Below, in pieces: positions 23,301 through 35,650 of a stretch of DNA of 64,000 bases. Under the pieces are notes generated by a model, which was given only the letters and a program-made list of their open reading frames with translations, had not been told where the DNA came from and made no database searches. Source of the stretch: Typhlomys cinereus (Eukaryota; Chordata; Mammalia; Rodentia; Platacanthomyidae); assembly GCA_023101885.1 (NCBI GenBank), contig JALPQD010000017.1, positions 296,220 through 360,219 on the forward strand, given 5' to 3'. Made by a program: the position numbers and the translations under genes. Position 1 is the stretch's first letter. Each line of letters begins with the position of its first letter.

Positions 23301-25394
23301 CAGTAGCCACTGCTTGGTATGTATATATTCTTAGGACCCAAGAAGTCAGTTTCTAACTTTATTATTTCTTGTACCACTTGGTCTATGAAAAGCTACTCTA
23401 AAGAAGTGCCTAACTTTAAATTTCCTTTTACATAATGAAGGAGGGGCAGAGTAGTCACTCAACAAGAATGTTCAGTTGTAAAGGACTAACTAAGCAGTCA
23501 TTTTCATAGCTGGTTCATTTTTTTTTTGCAATGTGCTACACTGAGATTTTGTTCCCACAATGCGTTTTGACGTTGGTGGTTAAGAACGAATTGCTGTAGC
23601 CAGCAGCAAGTACTTGAATATGATACTGAGAAGTTTAAAATCATCCTTAACCAGTCTTACTTTGAAGTGAAATGCACACCTAAAGAATCTGGTATTACAC
23701 TGAAAAACTACAGATCAGTCACATCTCACAGAGCGAGTCCATCTGGGATCACCCCTGGGCTCCGAAAGCTAAGTGTGTGATTGTGACAATGTTCCTTTCC
23801 ATATTTGTTAACTGTTTTAGAAGATCCTTTTTTGCTTCTCTGTGGCAACATGATGGGAATAACAAACAACTGGCAAATGGCCATGAGATGTTTCAGGGAG
23901 GTGGGGAAGTGAAGAGAAGGGAAGAAGCTAGAGCCAGGGCAGTTGCTTTAGGACAGCTTCTGCTTCTTCTCTGGGTACTTGGCACACAAGACCAATTAAT
24001 AAATACCTATCAAATACATCGAGTGAAACTTGAATCATATTCATGACAGAACAAGGCAACTACACAAACAAGAAAACAGGAAATGGGAAAAAATGAAAAT
24101 TGTTGGCTTTGTGCCAACATGTAGGCAAATGGTCAAGGCAAAGACAAAAAAAAAATTAAAGTTCAGACTCTCAGTTAGATCAGGAAATGTGATTCATTTT
24201 CAGTTACTTCCTTCTGAAAATGTTGCACCAAGTTAAGATTTTGCAAGTTCAAAAGAACTTTTTAACATGGACACTGGAGTATTCGCTTTGGACCAAACTA
24301 TGTGCATACATCCATGACTAGCTTTCAACTTCTTAAATATTTCCCAATTAATTCAATTCCAATTCATCTCATTTGGATATAATAAAGGGAGTAAGAACAA
24401 AGTGTGACAAAAGGTAAAAAGCTCAAGAAACCAAATAGCCTTCAAGTTTAACACTGACATTGCTAAATGACCCACACTATACACAGCCTTAGGTCTCTGA
24501 AGATGAGAGAAGTGGGCGGAGACAGGACACGAACATCTTCTCAAGAGATGCAGAACAACTCAGAAAGTCACACCCAAAGCTGCAAGGCTCTTAAGGAATT
24601 ACAAGTGTGGGTAGGCTTACTTGTCCTTCACACAGACTCAACTTGGTGTTCCAAGGAAAATGGAATGTGAATGGAAAAATCTCAAGGACCAGTTTCACGG
24701 GAATGGCTTGTGTGGCATTTTCCTGTCTTCTGAGTTAGTTATGAGGGATATAAGAATTTAGCCTTTCAGAATCTGAGAAAGCAAAGAGAGTGTGGGGGGA
24801 GAGACAGAGAAGAGAACGGTACAGGGAAGGAAAGAAGAAGGTCAAAGAGGGAAGAGACAGAGGTGGAATAGACAAGAACAATCAGGGAAAGAAGGAGGTC
24901 AGAAAGGAAGGTCCACCCACATCGACATTTTGAATATATTAACAAAAATCAGCAAAAATATACACGTCATCCTTTCTCTCAAGGCCACTTTATGGTACCA
25001 TTTCTGTGTATGTATTATTTTCACTGTCTTCTGGGTTTTGAGTCTGTCTTATAACTATTGGATATTAATATCACAAGCATTGCAGTTTTCACACAGCAAT
25101 CTCTCAATAAGTATGTTCCAAAAACTTTGGTTTTGCTAACTCCATTTCCTTTGTAATGACTTCTCATAATCCCCATAGTAAGCTAAATCAATAGCAACAC
25201 AAATGTGAACTTCAGCTTGTAAGAAACTGAGATAGGCATCATTCTGTCAATGCATAAATATTAATTGCATTTCTGGCAGCCTGTTTAGATAAGACAGACA
25301 TGATCCTCGTGGTAAGCATTACAAAATGTATCTGAGATGACGTTAAAATCATCATCTCCATCAGTTGCAGTATCGTCATCACTACCGTTTCTGT
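23301..25394. other. Mostly unrecognised; purine-rich patch
   Basis: A weak L2-like tail lies at about 23965-24035 (gtacttggcacacaag ... aataaatacctatcaaat). A GA/GG purine-rich patch spans about 24780-24915. Bases 24727-24753 recur exactly at 25571-25597. Confidence 0.4.
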
Positions 25395-25765
25395 ATTAGT
25401 TCCTCTTTGTATTGCTATGAGAGGACACCCAAAGTCACGCAACTTAAGGGAGAAAGGGAGATTTATTCGATTTATGGTTCCAGAGAGGTGATACAGTCTT
25501 TCATGGAGGAAATGGCATGGCTGGCAGCAGAAGCCGGAGACAGGCCACATCACACACCTTTGGGAGCTGACTTCTGAGTTAGTTATGAGGGATATAACTG
25601 CCCAACTGCAAGAGCAGGTCTTTCCTACAAGTAGGGTGGGACTAATCCACCTCAGGGTTCCTACCTGGGACTGCCTTCTTCCAGCAAAGCTCCGCCTCTT
25701 AGAGATGCCACGACCTTCCCAAATGTGTGGGGGACACATTTCAAACCATGCCACCACCCTTCTAT
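25395..25765 (-). mobile_element. Rodent LTR-type (MaLR-like) repeat
   Basis: The antisense element opens with 'tattagttcctctttgtatt', then 'caacttaagggagaaaggga', 'gatacagtctttcatgg', 'tccagcaaagctccgcctct' and 'gaccttcccaaatgtgtggg'. It aligns along most of its length with the copy at 62757-63110, apart from a 27-base insertion at 25571-25597. The 172-codon minus-strand frame overlapping it is a by-product. Confidence 0.7.
25571..25597. repeat. 27-bp segment duplicated from 24727-24753
   Basis: The 27 bases beginning cttctgagttagttatgagg are identical at 24727-24753 and 25571-25597. At the second site they interrupt the LTR-type element where its relative at 62.9 kb has no such bases, so the second site is most likely the insertion. 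Confidence 0.85.
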
Positions 25766-27280
25766 TAACACAATAGAGAACTTCCTAAATAGAAAGCACT
25801 TTTACTGTTCTTCATATTTTCATTTGTTTAATCTCCCTAGCCAAGTTGTAAACAGGAAATAAATAATATTGTTCCCAAACTCCCCAGACTTGAAGGTATT
25901 TAAACAAGTAAAGGATTAATTTCTATGCAATGGTAAGTTATTATGAATTACGTGCGGTAGTTAAAATAGTGTCTAAAGGCAGAAAATAAAGATTCCCCTC
26001 TATACTGCATCCTCTGCTTTAGAAAACTAACAAGGAGAGGCTCTAAAAGTCTGTAAATAATTTTATCTTCAATTTTATCTTTTACTTTGCTAACTTTTCA
26101 AGGACAAAATCGCCAGTGGTAATGGTTACAATTGCTTGTCATAAGTGTTGTTTGGGAAGTTATTTGTTCAGAGAGAGAGAAGGTAAGACAGATGCTGTGA
26201 TGTGATCCAGAGCTTTCCGGAACGAGGGGGAAAGGGCATACCAATTGAGACGTAAGCAAAGGAACTCTCCTTGGGAATTTAAAGGCCTGTTTCATTTTCT
26301 GACCTCACTACATAGACACTCACACCACCCAGCCCCGCCATTGGATAATAACTGTGTCCAGCCACCCCAGGGACCCAAACAATTTATCATGCACACTGCT
26401 GGAGAGATTTTTGGTTCCTTGCCTCCCAGACTTGAGCTGCGAGGTCCAGCGAAGCCAAAGGGTTGCTAATTGCCATGTTAAATTCTCCTGGCCTCAGCTG
26501 TTCTCTCTCTTGTGTTTCTCAATCTCTAGGTCCAATTGGGGACATCTGTGGGAATTTATTCGCACGCCAGGAGTTCAAAAAGCATTTACTGCTAGGCCGT
26601 GTGTATCAGCAGTGCAGGAAGGTGGTTTTCATGAGTGTGGTGTGCGCTGCATTTTATGATGCCATTTCATAATAGGAGGTTGCAGTCTTCTGCAAGCTGT
26701 AAGATAAAAGGGGTCGGAATTCACAACTTGTGTTTGCGGAAGTGTTCTCTTGGATTCAAGGTTATCCATCAAGATAACAGTTATTACTAATGTCCTTATC
26801 TGATGTTGTCTAAATAAAGTCCATTAGCTGACATTGCAGTGCCAGGCCAGTTGCTATAACTTTATTATAGCTGTCAATACCCAGTTGAAAATAATAATTC
26901 TAGCATTGATTTTTACTTCTTCTTTGCTTAAAGACCCTTTGGCATCTAGTCTGAGTTTCTAGAGTTTAAAATGTTTGTGACATGCAGTGGAGGTTTTAGA
27001 AAGCCATCATATGGAGAGTACCTAGATGTCCTTTCTTATGCAGTGTTTTAGACAATCTAATCATGTTTCATAAAGGATGTTCATTTTTATAAACACACCC
27101 TGTTTAAGCATGGTTAGTTGTGACGTGATCCCTCATTCTACCTATGCACTTTTAAATTTCTCTATTCGTTGTATTTGCTACATGGACAGGCTGAATTTAA
27201 ATCATTTTCACCCTGTATTAATTGCCTTATGCCATCCTCCTTCCTTCTGTTGAAAACCCTATATTCTTCCTTCTTCTTGA
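25766..27280. other. Unrecognised sequence
   Basis: No confident repeat or gene. Plus-strand frames at 26245-26672 are unsupported. Confidence 0.4.
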
Positions 27281-27334
27281 TCTCTTTGTCTCTCTCTCTC
27301 TCTACCCTCTCTGTTTCTCTCTCTCTCTCTCTCT
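27281..27334. repeat. (CT)n microsatellite, interrupted
   Basis: Two CT runs separated by 'accctctctgttt'. The minus-strand Arg/Glu-rich frame over it is low complexity. Confidence 0.9.
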
Positions 27335-27639
27335 GCATGTGTATACTCCACTGCGTGTATGACTCACTGAGTTTCATAGGGGTTGCCTGGATGCATACTA
27401 TGACAGGGTAGTTGCTCCTATGAACTCACTTTAGCTGTATTTACCTCCACAAGACTGGGTCTGTCAACATTTCATCATGGAAAGGGGAAGACTTCATGAG
27501 ACACCACTTCTCTCAGAGGAAATACTGATGGCTAATGCTGACTATGGGAAAGCAAGCCACTTTGTTCAGTGGTGTAGCCACTGATGCATCTCCCATGCTA
27601 TCTATGCATCTTTAAGTTGAGCAAAATGTAACTCTCCTT
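27335..27639. other. Unrecognised sequence
   Basis: Nothing is assigned in this stretch. Confidence 0.4.
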
Positions 27640-28085
27640 CTGTAAAATATGTTTTTTCGTGTAGCAATTTTCTTTGAGTTGAAACAGTTCTTCCAATGGG
27701 AATGGGAAGCTCCTGAGACTCAGGAAGTACACAACTCCTAAGACTTGGGAAGTTCTTGAAACTAAGGAGATTTACAAAGCCAGCCCCCAAGGCTGTAGAA
27801 AATGGTGGCTCCCATCAGCCATACGGCCTAGAGGAGACTCTTAACAAACTGAACTGCCTGCAAGTTTTCCAGAAAGTTCTAGGGATCCAGATGTCATGGC
27901 GCCTGTGCTGAGCTGGGCTTTACAATCATGAATCTGCCTTTGAGTCGCAATAACGCAAACTCTTGTACATACGACAAACTCATTGGTTCACAAACTTGGA
28001 CTATAGTGTAATTGTTTCTTTGGTCTATCCTTGGTTGCCTATCTGGGGAACGTAGATGTTAGTATCACATCTCTCCAGGAAAAGT
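27640..28085 (+). mobile_element. LTR-like rodent repeat, family unassigned
   Basis: Repeated 'gagactcaggaagt'-type motifs are followed by 'ctgaactgcctgcaagtttt', 'gtgctgagctgggctttaca' and 'acaaactcattggttcacaa'. The last is typical of rodent endogenous-retrovirus LTR ends. 'aaactcattgg' and its right flank are shared with the element at 32150-32460. No internal genes are present. Confidence 0.4.
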
Positions 28086-28775
28086 CAGCACAGCAAGCTC
28101 GTGATTGAAATAATACAAGTCCTTTCAGTGAGAATATGTTTGACAGTGTGACAATGAGTTGGACGTTCTCAAAACTTGAGAGAGAAACAAGGCTGTTTTT
28201 CCATCACCAACTAAGATCAACATGTTTAACTCTTTCCTCCTTGGGAGGATGTAGGAGACAGTCTGATAATGTCAAGTGAATTTGAATGTTATATACACTG
28301 AGGCATTTGATAGTGGTGAGGGACAATTACTATACTCCAACCTACAATAATGGCGTGTTCCCAAGGTTTGTGGATTTGAAGAACCTAGTGTCTGGATTTG
28401 TAGCTTGCTAGTTTGCTGTAAGCTGAGGAATGGGGGACTATTTTCTACGGTCACTGAGTTTGGGATTAGAGGTCTGGAACCGGTTCAGGTTCCGGCCATT
28501 CTTTGTTCTTTCTCCTATTTATCTTTCTTTCCTTGTAGGCAAGACTCTAGTTTGTGGAAATCTAACCCGGCAGGAATCAACAATACCTGAAGTATGCTTT
28601 GGTCTCTGACACTAATAACTGGTGAGAACCTGGATAAATTATTTGATATTTTGGAGATTCAGAATCATGACAGAAAAAATAAATGGAAATAAGAATAGCT
28701 ATTCCACGTTGTTTGTGAGAATTTAATTAAACTTCATGGATATACTGCCTGCCCATTTTACTTGGAATCTGCAGT
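28086..28775. other. Unrecognised sequence
   Basis: Nothing is assigned in this stretch. Confidence 0.45.
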
Positions 28776-29010
28776 GTCCTCCAAATATCCCTTGTCGAAG
28801 ACTTGGTTTCCATCCTGTGTTGCTATCGTGAGGTGGTAGAAACAGTACCTATAGGGAGCAGAAGTTAGGATATTGAAAGCATACCCTTGAGAAGGATATT
28901 TGGATCAGAGCCCCTTCTCCTTTGTCTTTTTGCTCCCTGGCTGCCACAAGGCAAGCAACTTTGCTTCCCCGTATGCTTCTATAGCATAGAACCAAAGATA
29001 TTGAGACAAG
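28776..29010 (+). mobile_element. Rodent LTR-type (MaLR-like) fragment
   Basis: 'tgttgctatcgtgaggtggt', 'catacccttgagaaggatat' and 'gccccttctcctttgtcttt', then 'aagcaactttgcttccc', follow the layout of a rodent LTR-type repeat (ggaggtggt ... gcccttgaagggga ... gccccttcctc ... agcagctttgctcc). Its 3' end is lost. Confidence 0.5.
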
Positions 29011-29680
29011 CCAGAGAAGGAGGAGGAAGGGGAAGAAAAACTGAGGAGACAACACATATCTCTAACAAGACTCATATTACTTTGGACAAGGATAGTGAGG
29101 ACAGCAGGGTCCAAGGAAAGGGATGAGAAATGGGCAGATCCTTGGACCTCAGTCCATGATCTATTAAAATGTCTCTTTTTCCTTAATACCCACACCAACA
29201 CTATAAGGATTGTGTTCTTCTTTCTCCTTCTCTTCTTATCCTAAGAATGGAATTAGTCAGGAAAGTAGCTCCGCGATGTCACTAGTCACTGATCCATGTC
29301 TCACATAAGGAAGAGCTGTCCTAAAGCAAGAGCAAACATGCCTTAATACCAAACTCATTCCCAGAACATTCCAGCATCCTGACAGAAGGCCTAGTACTCT
29401 CTTAGTCAAGGGAATAGGTAGCCTGGTCTTTCTTACTCAGTGTTGACTCCGCCTCCTCAAGATGGACTTCTGTCTGCCAACTCTCTTCTGTGACCGGTGC
29501 TCATTGTCTCAGCTTTACAGCCCGTATTTCTTTTAGCGTCAAGAGGGTGCTGATGTTTTAAGTGGATTAACCTGTGAGAAGTTCACAGCTTTAGAGGTGG
29601 GGTCTCTTGGGGGGCACTGGATCACTGTGGGAGTATCTTTAAAAGGGAAATACTTTTTGTTTGTGTGTGGGGGATGCATA

Positions 29681-29682
<2 letters not shown>
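29011..29682. other. Unrecognised sequence
   Basis: Nothing is assigned in this stretch. The overlapping frames at 28849-29201 are unsupported. Confidence 0.45.
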
Positions 29683-29733
<51 letters not shown>

Positions 29734-30028
29734 ATCTGTGTTGGGGTACATGTACATGAATCTGTGGAAGCTCGAAGTTTGACATCGGGTATCTTCTTTG
29801 AGAGTTCTTTTTATTATTTTTACTATTCAGGCGGGATCTTTCAACTGAACTCACAGCTTATCAGTCAGCAAGGAAAACTCATCAACTTGCCTTGGGGATT
29901 CCCTGCTTTTGCTTCACACTTACCTAGCATGGGGATGAGAGGTATTCTACCACATACATCTAGCTTTTATCTGTGTTTTCTTGCTTTGAGGGGAAGTGTC
30001 TCATCACTGAGCCGTCCCTCTAGCCCGG
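29683..30028 (-). mobile_element. Near full-length B3/B4-like SINE with (TG)24 tail
   Basis: The longest pure TG tract of the window (29683-29731) is the expanded tail. It is followed by 'agtttgacatcgggtatctt', 'caggcgggatctttcaactg', 'aactcacagcttatcagtca', 'cagcaaggaaaactcatcaa' and the head 'cactgagccgtccctctagc'. The order is antisense B3/B4 from tail to tRNA-like head. Confidence 0.75.
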
Positions 30029-30384
30029 AATGAGATATCTCATCATACAGTTCATCCTTTCTTCGTGCGCTCTTGACCACCGTGAGGTCAGTTGCGGTGT
30101 TCCACCATGCATTTCCTCTCATGGTGTGCTCCCTCATTAAGACCCAGGACAAACAAAGTCACATAATCATGGAATAAAGTCTCTGAGACCCAAGTGTTTA
30201 CTTTCCTGCAAGCCATTTGCCTCAGGTACTTGGGAGAGTAGCAGAAAGATAAGTGCCGCTCTGTAGAACTCAAAGTGGAGCAATGGAGGACTATATACAC
30301 AGAACTGAAAATACCAAGTTTTATGATCTAATGTGTTTGTCTTTCTTTAGCAGATGTGAAGTATTCAGTGTCAGTGGATATGTT
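30029..30384. other. Unrecognised sequence
   Basis: Nothing is assigned in this stretch. Confidence 0.45.
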
Positions 30385-31174
30385 CAGGGGAACTTTGTAA
30401 AAATATATTTGTCTAGTAAAACTACAAATTAAAATGAGAACCAAAATATCATCTCATACCTGTTAGAATAGCTATTATCAAAAAAGATGTAATAAGCAAG
30501 TTGGTGTAGATAAAAAGAAAATTATATCCTTGTACATGATTGGTGGAAATAAAAATCACTGAGCTCACTATGTAAAATAGACAACAGATTTTCAAAAAAA
30601 TTAAAATAGCACTGCATACGTACAAAGAAAATGAAATATGAATCTCAAAGAGACATTGGCACCACTATGCTCAGGGTAGCATTGTGCATGTCAAGACAGA
30701 CTTGGAAACAACTTGACGTTCTTCCAACAATTAAATAAATAAACACATTGTGCTATATGTCTTTATAAGGTGGGCATAATTGAACTTTAAAGAAAGAAAA
30801 CCTATATAGAAGTGTCAAAGAACAAAAATATAGTATTTAATAAAAAATAAATGTGAATCTGGAGGACATTTTGCTAAATAAAGTAAAATCAGACACAGAA
30901 AGACATATATACTTCATGACACATATATTTATATGTACATATATATGTGTATATATATGAGCATAGGTGGGTATATATCTAAATGAATGTACATGCTAAA
31001 ATAGGGGGATTCATGCTCACAAAAGCAGAGAGTAGAATGATAGCTATCAGCAACAGAACAGAGTAAGTAGAAGGAATGAGAAACTACTGGTCAAGAAATA
31101 GAAAAGTGAAGCTATGCGTGATGACAGAATTCTGGAGATCTGATCTACATCATCACTATTAGTATCAGTACCTG

Positions 31175-31177
<3 letters not shown>

Positions 31178-31215
<38 letters not shown>
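31178..31215. repeat. (TA)n microsatellite inside L1 3' UTR
   Basis: About 19 TA units, followed by mixed CA/TA/TG dinucleotides to about 31258. It sits where L1M consensus has a short 'tattatatacttgaaat' stretch. Confidence 0.95.
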
Positions 31216-31223
<8 letters not shown>

Positions 31224-31295
31224 TATATGTATATATATGTATATACACACACATACACTTGAGATTTTCTGAGAATGTACATCTTAAAGGTCATG

Positions 31296-31299
<4 letters not shown>

Positions 31300-31331
<32 letters not shown>
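31300..31331. repeat. (CA)16 microsatellite inside L1 3' UTR
   Basis: A perfect CA run just after 'gtacatcttaaaggtcatgc', the place where L1M consensus carries a short CA run after 'gatcttaaatgttctcacc'. A GA-rich tract follows. Confidence 0.95.
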
Positions 31332-31332
<1 letters not shown>

Positions 31333-31490
31333 GAAATGAATGAGGGCAGAAAAGGCAGGAGGAAAGAATAGAGGAAAGGAGAGAAATGAAAGAAGAAAAA
31401 AGGAAGGAATGGAGGAAGAAAGTAAGACAAAAAGAAGGAAAGAAAGGAGAAATGGAGGGAGAAGAGAAGGGAAGGAAATAATTACTCTAT
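31332..31490. repeat. Purine-rich GAAA/GGAA tract
   Basis: About 160 bases of almost pure purine on the plus strand, lying between two L1 3' UTR segments. It is absent from the L1 consensus as I know it, so it is a later expansion. Confidence 0.85.
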
Positions 31491-31590
31491 AGGTGACATA
31501 TATACTAGTTATTTTGATAGTGGCCATTATTTCATCTTAAATATACAATTCTTATATGTCAATTACACCTCAATAATTATGAAGTACTTT

Positions 31591-32149
31591 TTAAAGAGAC
31601 TTTCATTTTTGACTATTCCTACTATACCCTTTTACTAAATGACACTGAAATTTGCATGTATTCCTTAAGCTCCTTGGATGTAAATGCTGAGTAGGACAGC
31701 AAGAAAATTGAATTACAAGGTAAATTCAAAGGAAAACCCTGAAAGTAATTGCTCTGATGGTCATTCATGTAGCCATTTGGCTTGACTTTGGTTGAATTTG
31801 GTTTGAATTTTCTTGAAGAACAAACATTCTACATACCAATCGGCTACTTAGTTTTGATTTCATCCTTCTATTCATAGAATTACCTCTGTTTCTGTGACAT
31901 GTAACTTTAGGACATGCTGATGTCCAGGTCTCAATTTTTGGAGAAGTTATGAATCCGTGGACAGCAGGTGAGTCCCAGCACCCAGGAAAGAATCCTTCTC
32001 TATATATATTTATTTAAATCATATCAAGAACACAGATTTCTTTGTTTTCTAACTGTTCACTCCAGATTGAAATGTCTTCTGTAGGCAGGAGGGAGGGCTC
32101 AGAACTCAAGAAAACTCACAATATGTTCAATCACCAGTGAACTTGTAAG
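31591..32149. other. Unrecognised sequence
   Basis: Nothing is assigned in this stretch. Confidence 0.45.
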
Positions 32150-32460
32150 TTCGTGAAGCTATAAATAGTTTCTGGAGGAGAGGCCACTGCTAGATAGATA
32201 TGGCTACAAGTCATTCTGAGAGTTTCTGTGAGACAGCTTCCAGGTAACAGCTCTCTGATTCACCCAGTATCCCTGCAATTGACCTTTCTCTCATGTTCCC
32301 AAAGCAACCCCCATAAACTCATTGGCCCATCATTCTAGACTTGGGTGGAGTGGTTCTTCCGTCTCTCATCAGGACCCTGTCTGATGCAAAAGACATTTGT
32401 TTGCATCCCGCCAGGTGAACTTGAATATCACAGAGGCTCTCTCCGGTAGCCTCCTTTCTT
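32150..32460 (+). mobile_element. LTR-like rodent repeat, family unassigned
   Basis: 'gtcattctgagagtttctgt', 'taacagctctctgattcacc', 'cccataaactcattggccca' and 'ctagacttgggtggagtggt' have the look of a rodent ERV/MaLR LTR end. It shares the 'aaactcattgg' block and its flank with 27640-28085. No internal genes are seen. Confidence 0.4.
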
Positions 32461-33224
32461 GAGGAAAATGGTCTGAACTTAGAAACGGATGTTTTAGGGT
32501 TTAAACACGACACTTTCTAAATTCCATCATTGAAACTTAGTGGTCAGTGTGAAAGTGTTAAGCAGTAGGGAATTTTCAGAAGTGACCTCAGGGCATAAAA
32601 CTCTTACTTGACTGGCTTACCACATGAGGACATGTCAGTTTTTCCCTTTGGAAGGAGTAGCAACAAGAAGTCACTGGAAATGGAGACACTGGCCAGCCAA
32701 GCCTGCTAGCAATGTGATCTTCTGCTTCCAGTCCCCAGACTTCCAGTCTTCCAGACTATGAGAAGTAGATTCCTAATCTTCATCTGGCCTTGGGTATTTT
32801 GCTGATAGACAAAGATGTGTAGTGTTCACTTTTATTCCCTGTGCTCCTCCAAGTTTCTTATCCGCTCAACCCTCTGAGCATACCTTTATAAAATAAGGTA
32901 TTTCTTTAAATGATGCCAGACTTTCTTCAATAATAAGCATCAGTGCAATAACACAGAGAGGGAGAGCTAATTCAGTATTGGGACAAGAGGAGAGACTCTG
33001 AGGTCTGTTAGAATTTGGAGATGTGGCTGTGACTGTGGGTACTTCATCCTCCCCTTGAAAATCCAACCTCAGAAGGTTGCTGTGAGAGCTTACTGAAAAC
33101 ACGCAAGCCATTGCCCACAGCTCAAGAACCAGTCTCAGCCAGCAACAGTGGTGGCGGGGGGGGGGGGAGCAACAACTAGTGTTTCCTTTTGTTCTCAGAA
33201 TGTACAACTTTATGGACTACGCAG
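32461..33224. other. Unrecognised sequence with G12 run
   Basis: Includes a homopolymer of 12 G at 33156-33167. A 113-codon minus-strand frame across it is unsupported. Confidence 0.5.
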
Positions 33225-33360
33225 CAGTGTTTTATAAAAGAGGCAACCAAAGTTCAAGGCAGTTCAACAATTTTTAAAATGTCATACGCTTAGGAAATGA
33301 CTCAGAATTTGAAACTGGTTCTGTCTAATTTTATCCAGTGGCATAGGTTCAAGCTCTGTA
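33225..33360 (-). repeat. MIR SINE
   Basis: Antisense MIR order: 'ttataaaagaggcaaccaaa', 'gttcaaggcagttcaacaat', 'actcagaatttgaaactggt', 'tctgtctaatttta'. It is diverged. Confidence 0.5.
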
Positions 33361-33504
33361 ATTCTATGAAAATTCGACTTTGATTAAAATGGTTTAAAAT
33401 GACCGTTGTGAGTGAGTTGCTCCATCATGTTCGTTCCCAGAGCACTTTTGTGCACGTAACTAGTGAAGCATCCATCATGTCTGATTACACGGATTGTTTT
33501 TCGC

Positions 33505-33615
33505 CTGTCTCTGACCCACAGTTAGACAGCGAGCTTGGTAAGGACAAGGATCATGATTTTCAAGGCCAAAAAATGCAAATCCTGGCACACAGCAAGCAAG
33601 GAAGAAATGTTTTCT
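33505..33615 (+). repeat. L2 LINE 3'-end fossil
   Basis: 'agttagacagcgagcttggt', 'aaggacaaggatcatgattt' and 'atcctggcacacagcaagca' match the L2 tail (agactgtgagctccttgagg, gcagggaccgtgtctt, gcctggcacatagtagg). Confidence 0.55.
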
Positions 33616-35153
33616 GTGCAAAGTCTTTTTTAAGAAAATAGTCTAGACACCTAGACCCAAACAATGCAGAACAAGACCCAAACCATTGCAGGAGTTTAGG
33701 TAGGAGACCTTGAAGGTAAGCTACCATTTAGCCCTGAGGCAGGAAATAGGCTCTGGTTTCACATACTTCCTTCTGAAACAATTTCTTCAAACTAAGATTT
33801 TTAATCGTGTTCCTCCTGAAGGAGATATAATTAAAAAATCAATGACTTTTTTTAATACTCAGAAAAGTTTTAAACTTAGAGGCCCAACTATTATATTTGG
33901 ACTAAAGGAACAGTATTCAGCTTCAAAGAAATTTGCTCCAGTTGATGTTTCCTATTAAAATTTCTATCATCCATCATTCTAATGGATCATCCATACAATT
34001 TGTCCATCACATCACGAGAGCAAAATGCTGTCTTGTCTCCTTGATACTGTGTCTTAAAAAAAATGAGAGAGGAAAAAAACACTTCTCCACATAGCTCCTT
34101 TTCTAGTTTTTTCTTTGAAGTTGCTCATAGCACACAAGGTCTGGCATCAGGAGTAATTAGAGTAAACCATGCAGAAATCCCAGAGGAAGCAGGCAGGTAG
34201 GATAATGTTTGCTGCATTAAAAACTTAAAAAGAAAGTTCTGTGTTGTAGAGGACACGAAGGTGAATACATCCTTATGAAGAAGATAAAATGAATGGATCA
34301 GTCTCACGGGCTCTCCGGGCAACTTTCAGAGACGCGGCAATGATTATGGGAGAAGTTTGAGAGAGCGTTTTACTAATTGACAAGACAGTGCCTGAGACAG
34401 GCAGCCCAGTGCTTTTGAAGATTATGACCAACTGTTATCGTGTTGGTCTCCCTCTCAGCCAGAGAAAGGAGTCCAAATCCCCAGTCTCTGGGTATAGGGC
34501 CAGATCTCTGTTCCTCACAGGTCTACACAGCGTGAAGAATTCCCTTACAATGAAAGCCTTGTTTTTCTTCACACATTTTTTCCTTTGGTAAAATGCACCA
34601 TATGCATCATGTTTCTATATCTCCTTTCTTTATGCAGGAAGAATGTTGGGAATTATTTAAAACTCAAAATAGCAAAAGACAGAGTTCCCTGAATTTCATA
34701 AGCCAAGACGTCCCAAACATTGCTGAGGACATGTCAGTAATAAAGAGTCATTTGTTCTGTATTTCAAATTGAAGTTTAACTAGACATTTCTTCTTTTATC
34801 TGGCCGCCTGATGCAAAACAAACAAACAAGCATGCATCCTGGCCTGATGGTAGTGTGCTATTTGCAAAGGGCCTTCCTTGCACGTGACCCAATCCAGAAA
34901 AAAAATTTCCAAAGGCAATACCATTCATCTAAAATGTATAAATATTTCTTTGGTTTTGAAAATAAGAATTCAAAAGGACCATAGTATTGCATCAGCTTCT
35001 GTCAAGGCCATTTCCCCTGCTTGCTTTATACCATCTTCATTCCATGCACTCAATGCTGCTGTTGCCGCTAATTTTCTTTTAAGAACTACATTCTTGATCA
35101 GTCACATGACATGATCTCCACAGGACAACTTTTACTTTACCTTTCCCCTAAGC
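33616..35153. other. Unrecognised sequence
   Basis: No repeat is assigned. Small frames of 65-82 codons are unsupported. Confidence 0.45.
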
Positions 35154-35190
35154 ATATATATATACATATATACATATATATATATATATT
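35154..35190. repeat. (TA)n microsatellite, interrupted
   Basis: TA units interrupted by two 'tacata' variants. Confidence 0.9.
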
Positions 35191-35650
35191 ACCCACACAT
35201 GAATGTTCACATCCTCCAAGACTTCAGGAAGTCTGACACAGATGAGAACCTCTCCAGCCCAGCTCATCTCTCTTCCACACAGGCCAGCAGATGTGGCCAC
35301 AACTTCAACAGGTGTTTCCACATGCGGGAGTTGAGGGTTGAATGTCGCTGTGCCACCTCTGCCCTTCCTTCAAGTCACACCTTGTGGCGATACGTGTGCT
35401 CAGGATGTTCCTGCCTTTGTCTTACTTCATGTCTCTGCTTGGTAGAGCTGCGGGCTGTGGTTTGCTATTTCCTTCTTGCATATTTTTAGATGATTATGAA
35501 GAACTGTTTAGGGGGGAGGGGTCTTACTCTTTTAGGATTATTGAATCAGACTTTCTGGTCAGTTTTAGTGTATGTTTTTATAGGAGAGAGATTGGGGTGG
35601 TGGGGTGGGAAAACAGGAAAGCATTCCTTCTGGGAAATTCGACCAAAGGC
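35191..35650. other. Unrecognised sequence
   Basis: Nothing is assigned. Frames of 96-104 codons on the plus strand have no support beyond length. Confidence 0.4.

Larger units (their letters stand above)
30385..31590 (+). mobile_element. Ancient L1 (L1M class) 3' end
   Basis: Sense L1 motifs appear in order: 'aatatcatctcatacctgtt', 'agaatagctattatcaaaaa', 'ggaaacaacttgacgttctt', 'gaatctggaggacattttgc', 'agacacagaaagacatatat', 'cagagagtagaatgatagct', 'gaattctggagatctgatct', and finally 'gtcaattacacctcaataat'. This covers the last part of ORF2 and the 3' UTR of an L1MA/L1MB-like element. It has no coding capacity, and its 3' UTR is swollen by microsatellites. Confidence 0.85.

Noticed and set aside
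29683..31331. Regular repeat spacing considered as a possible CRISPR-like or satellite array
   Set aside because: The repeats are simple dinucleotide tracts without distinct spacers, and the setting is a rodent genome.
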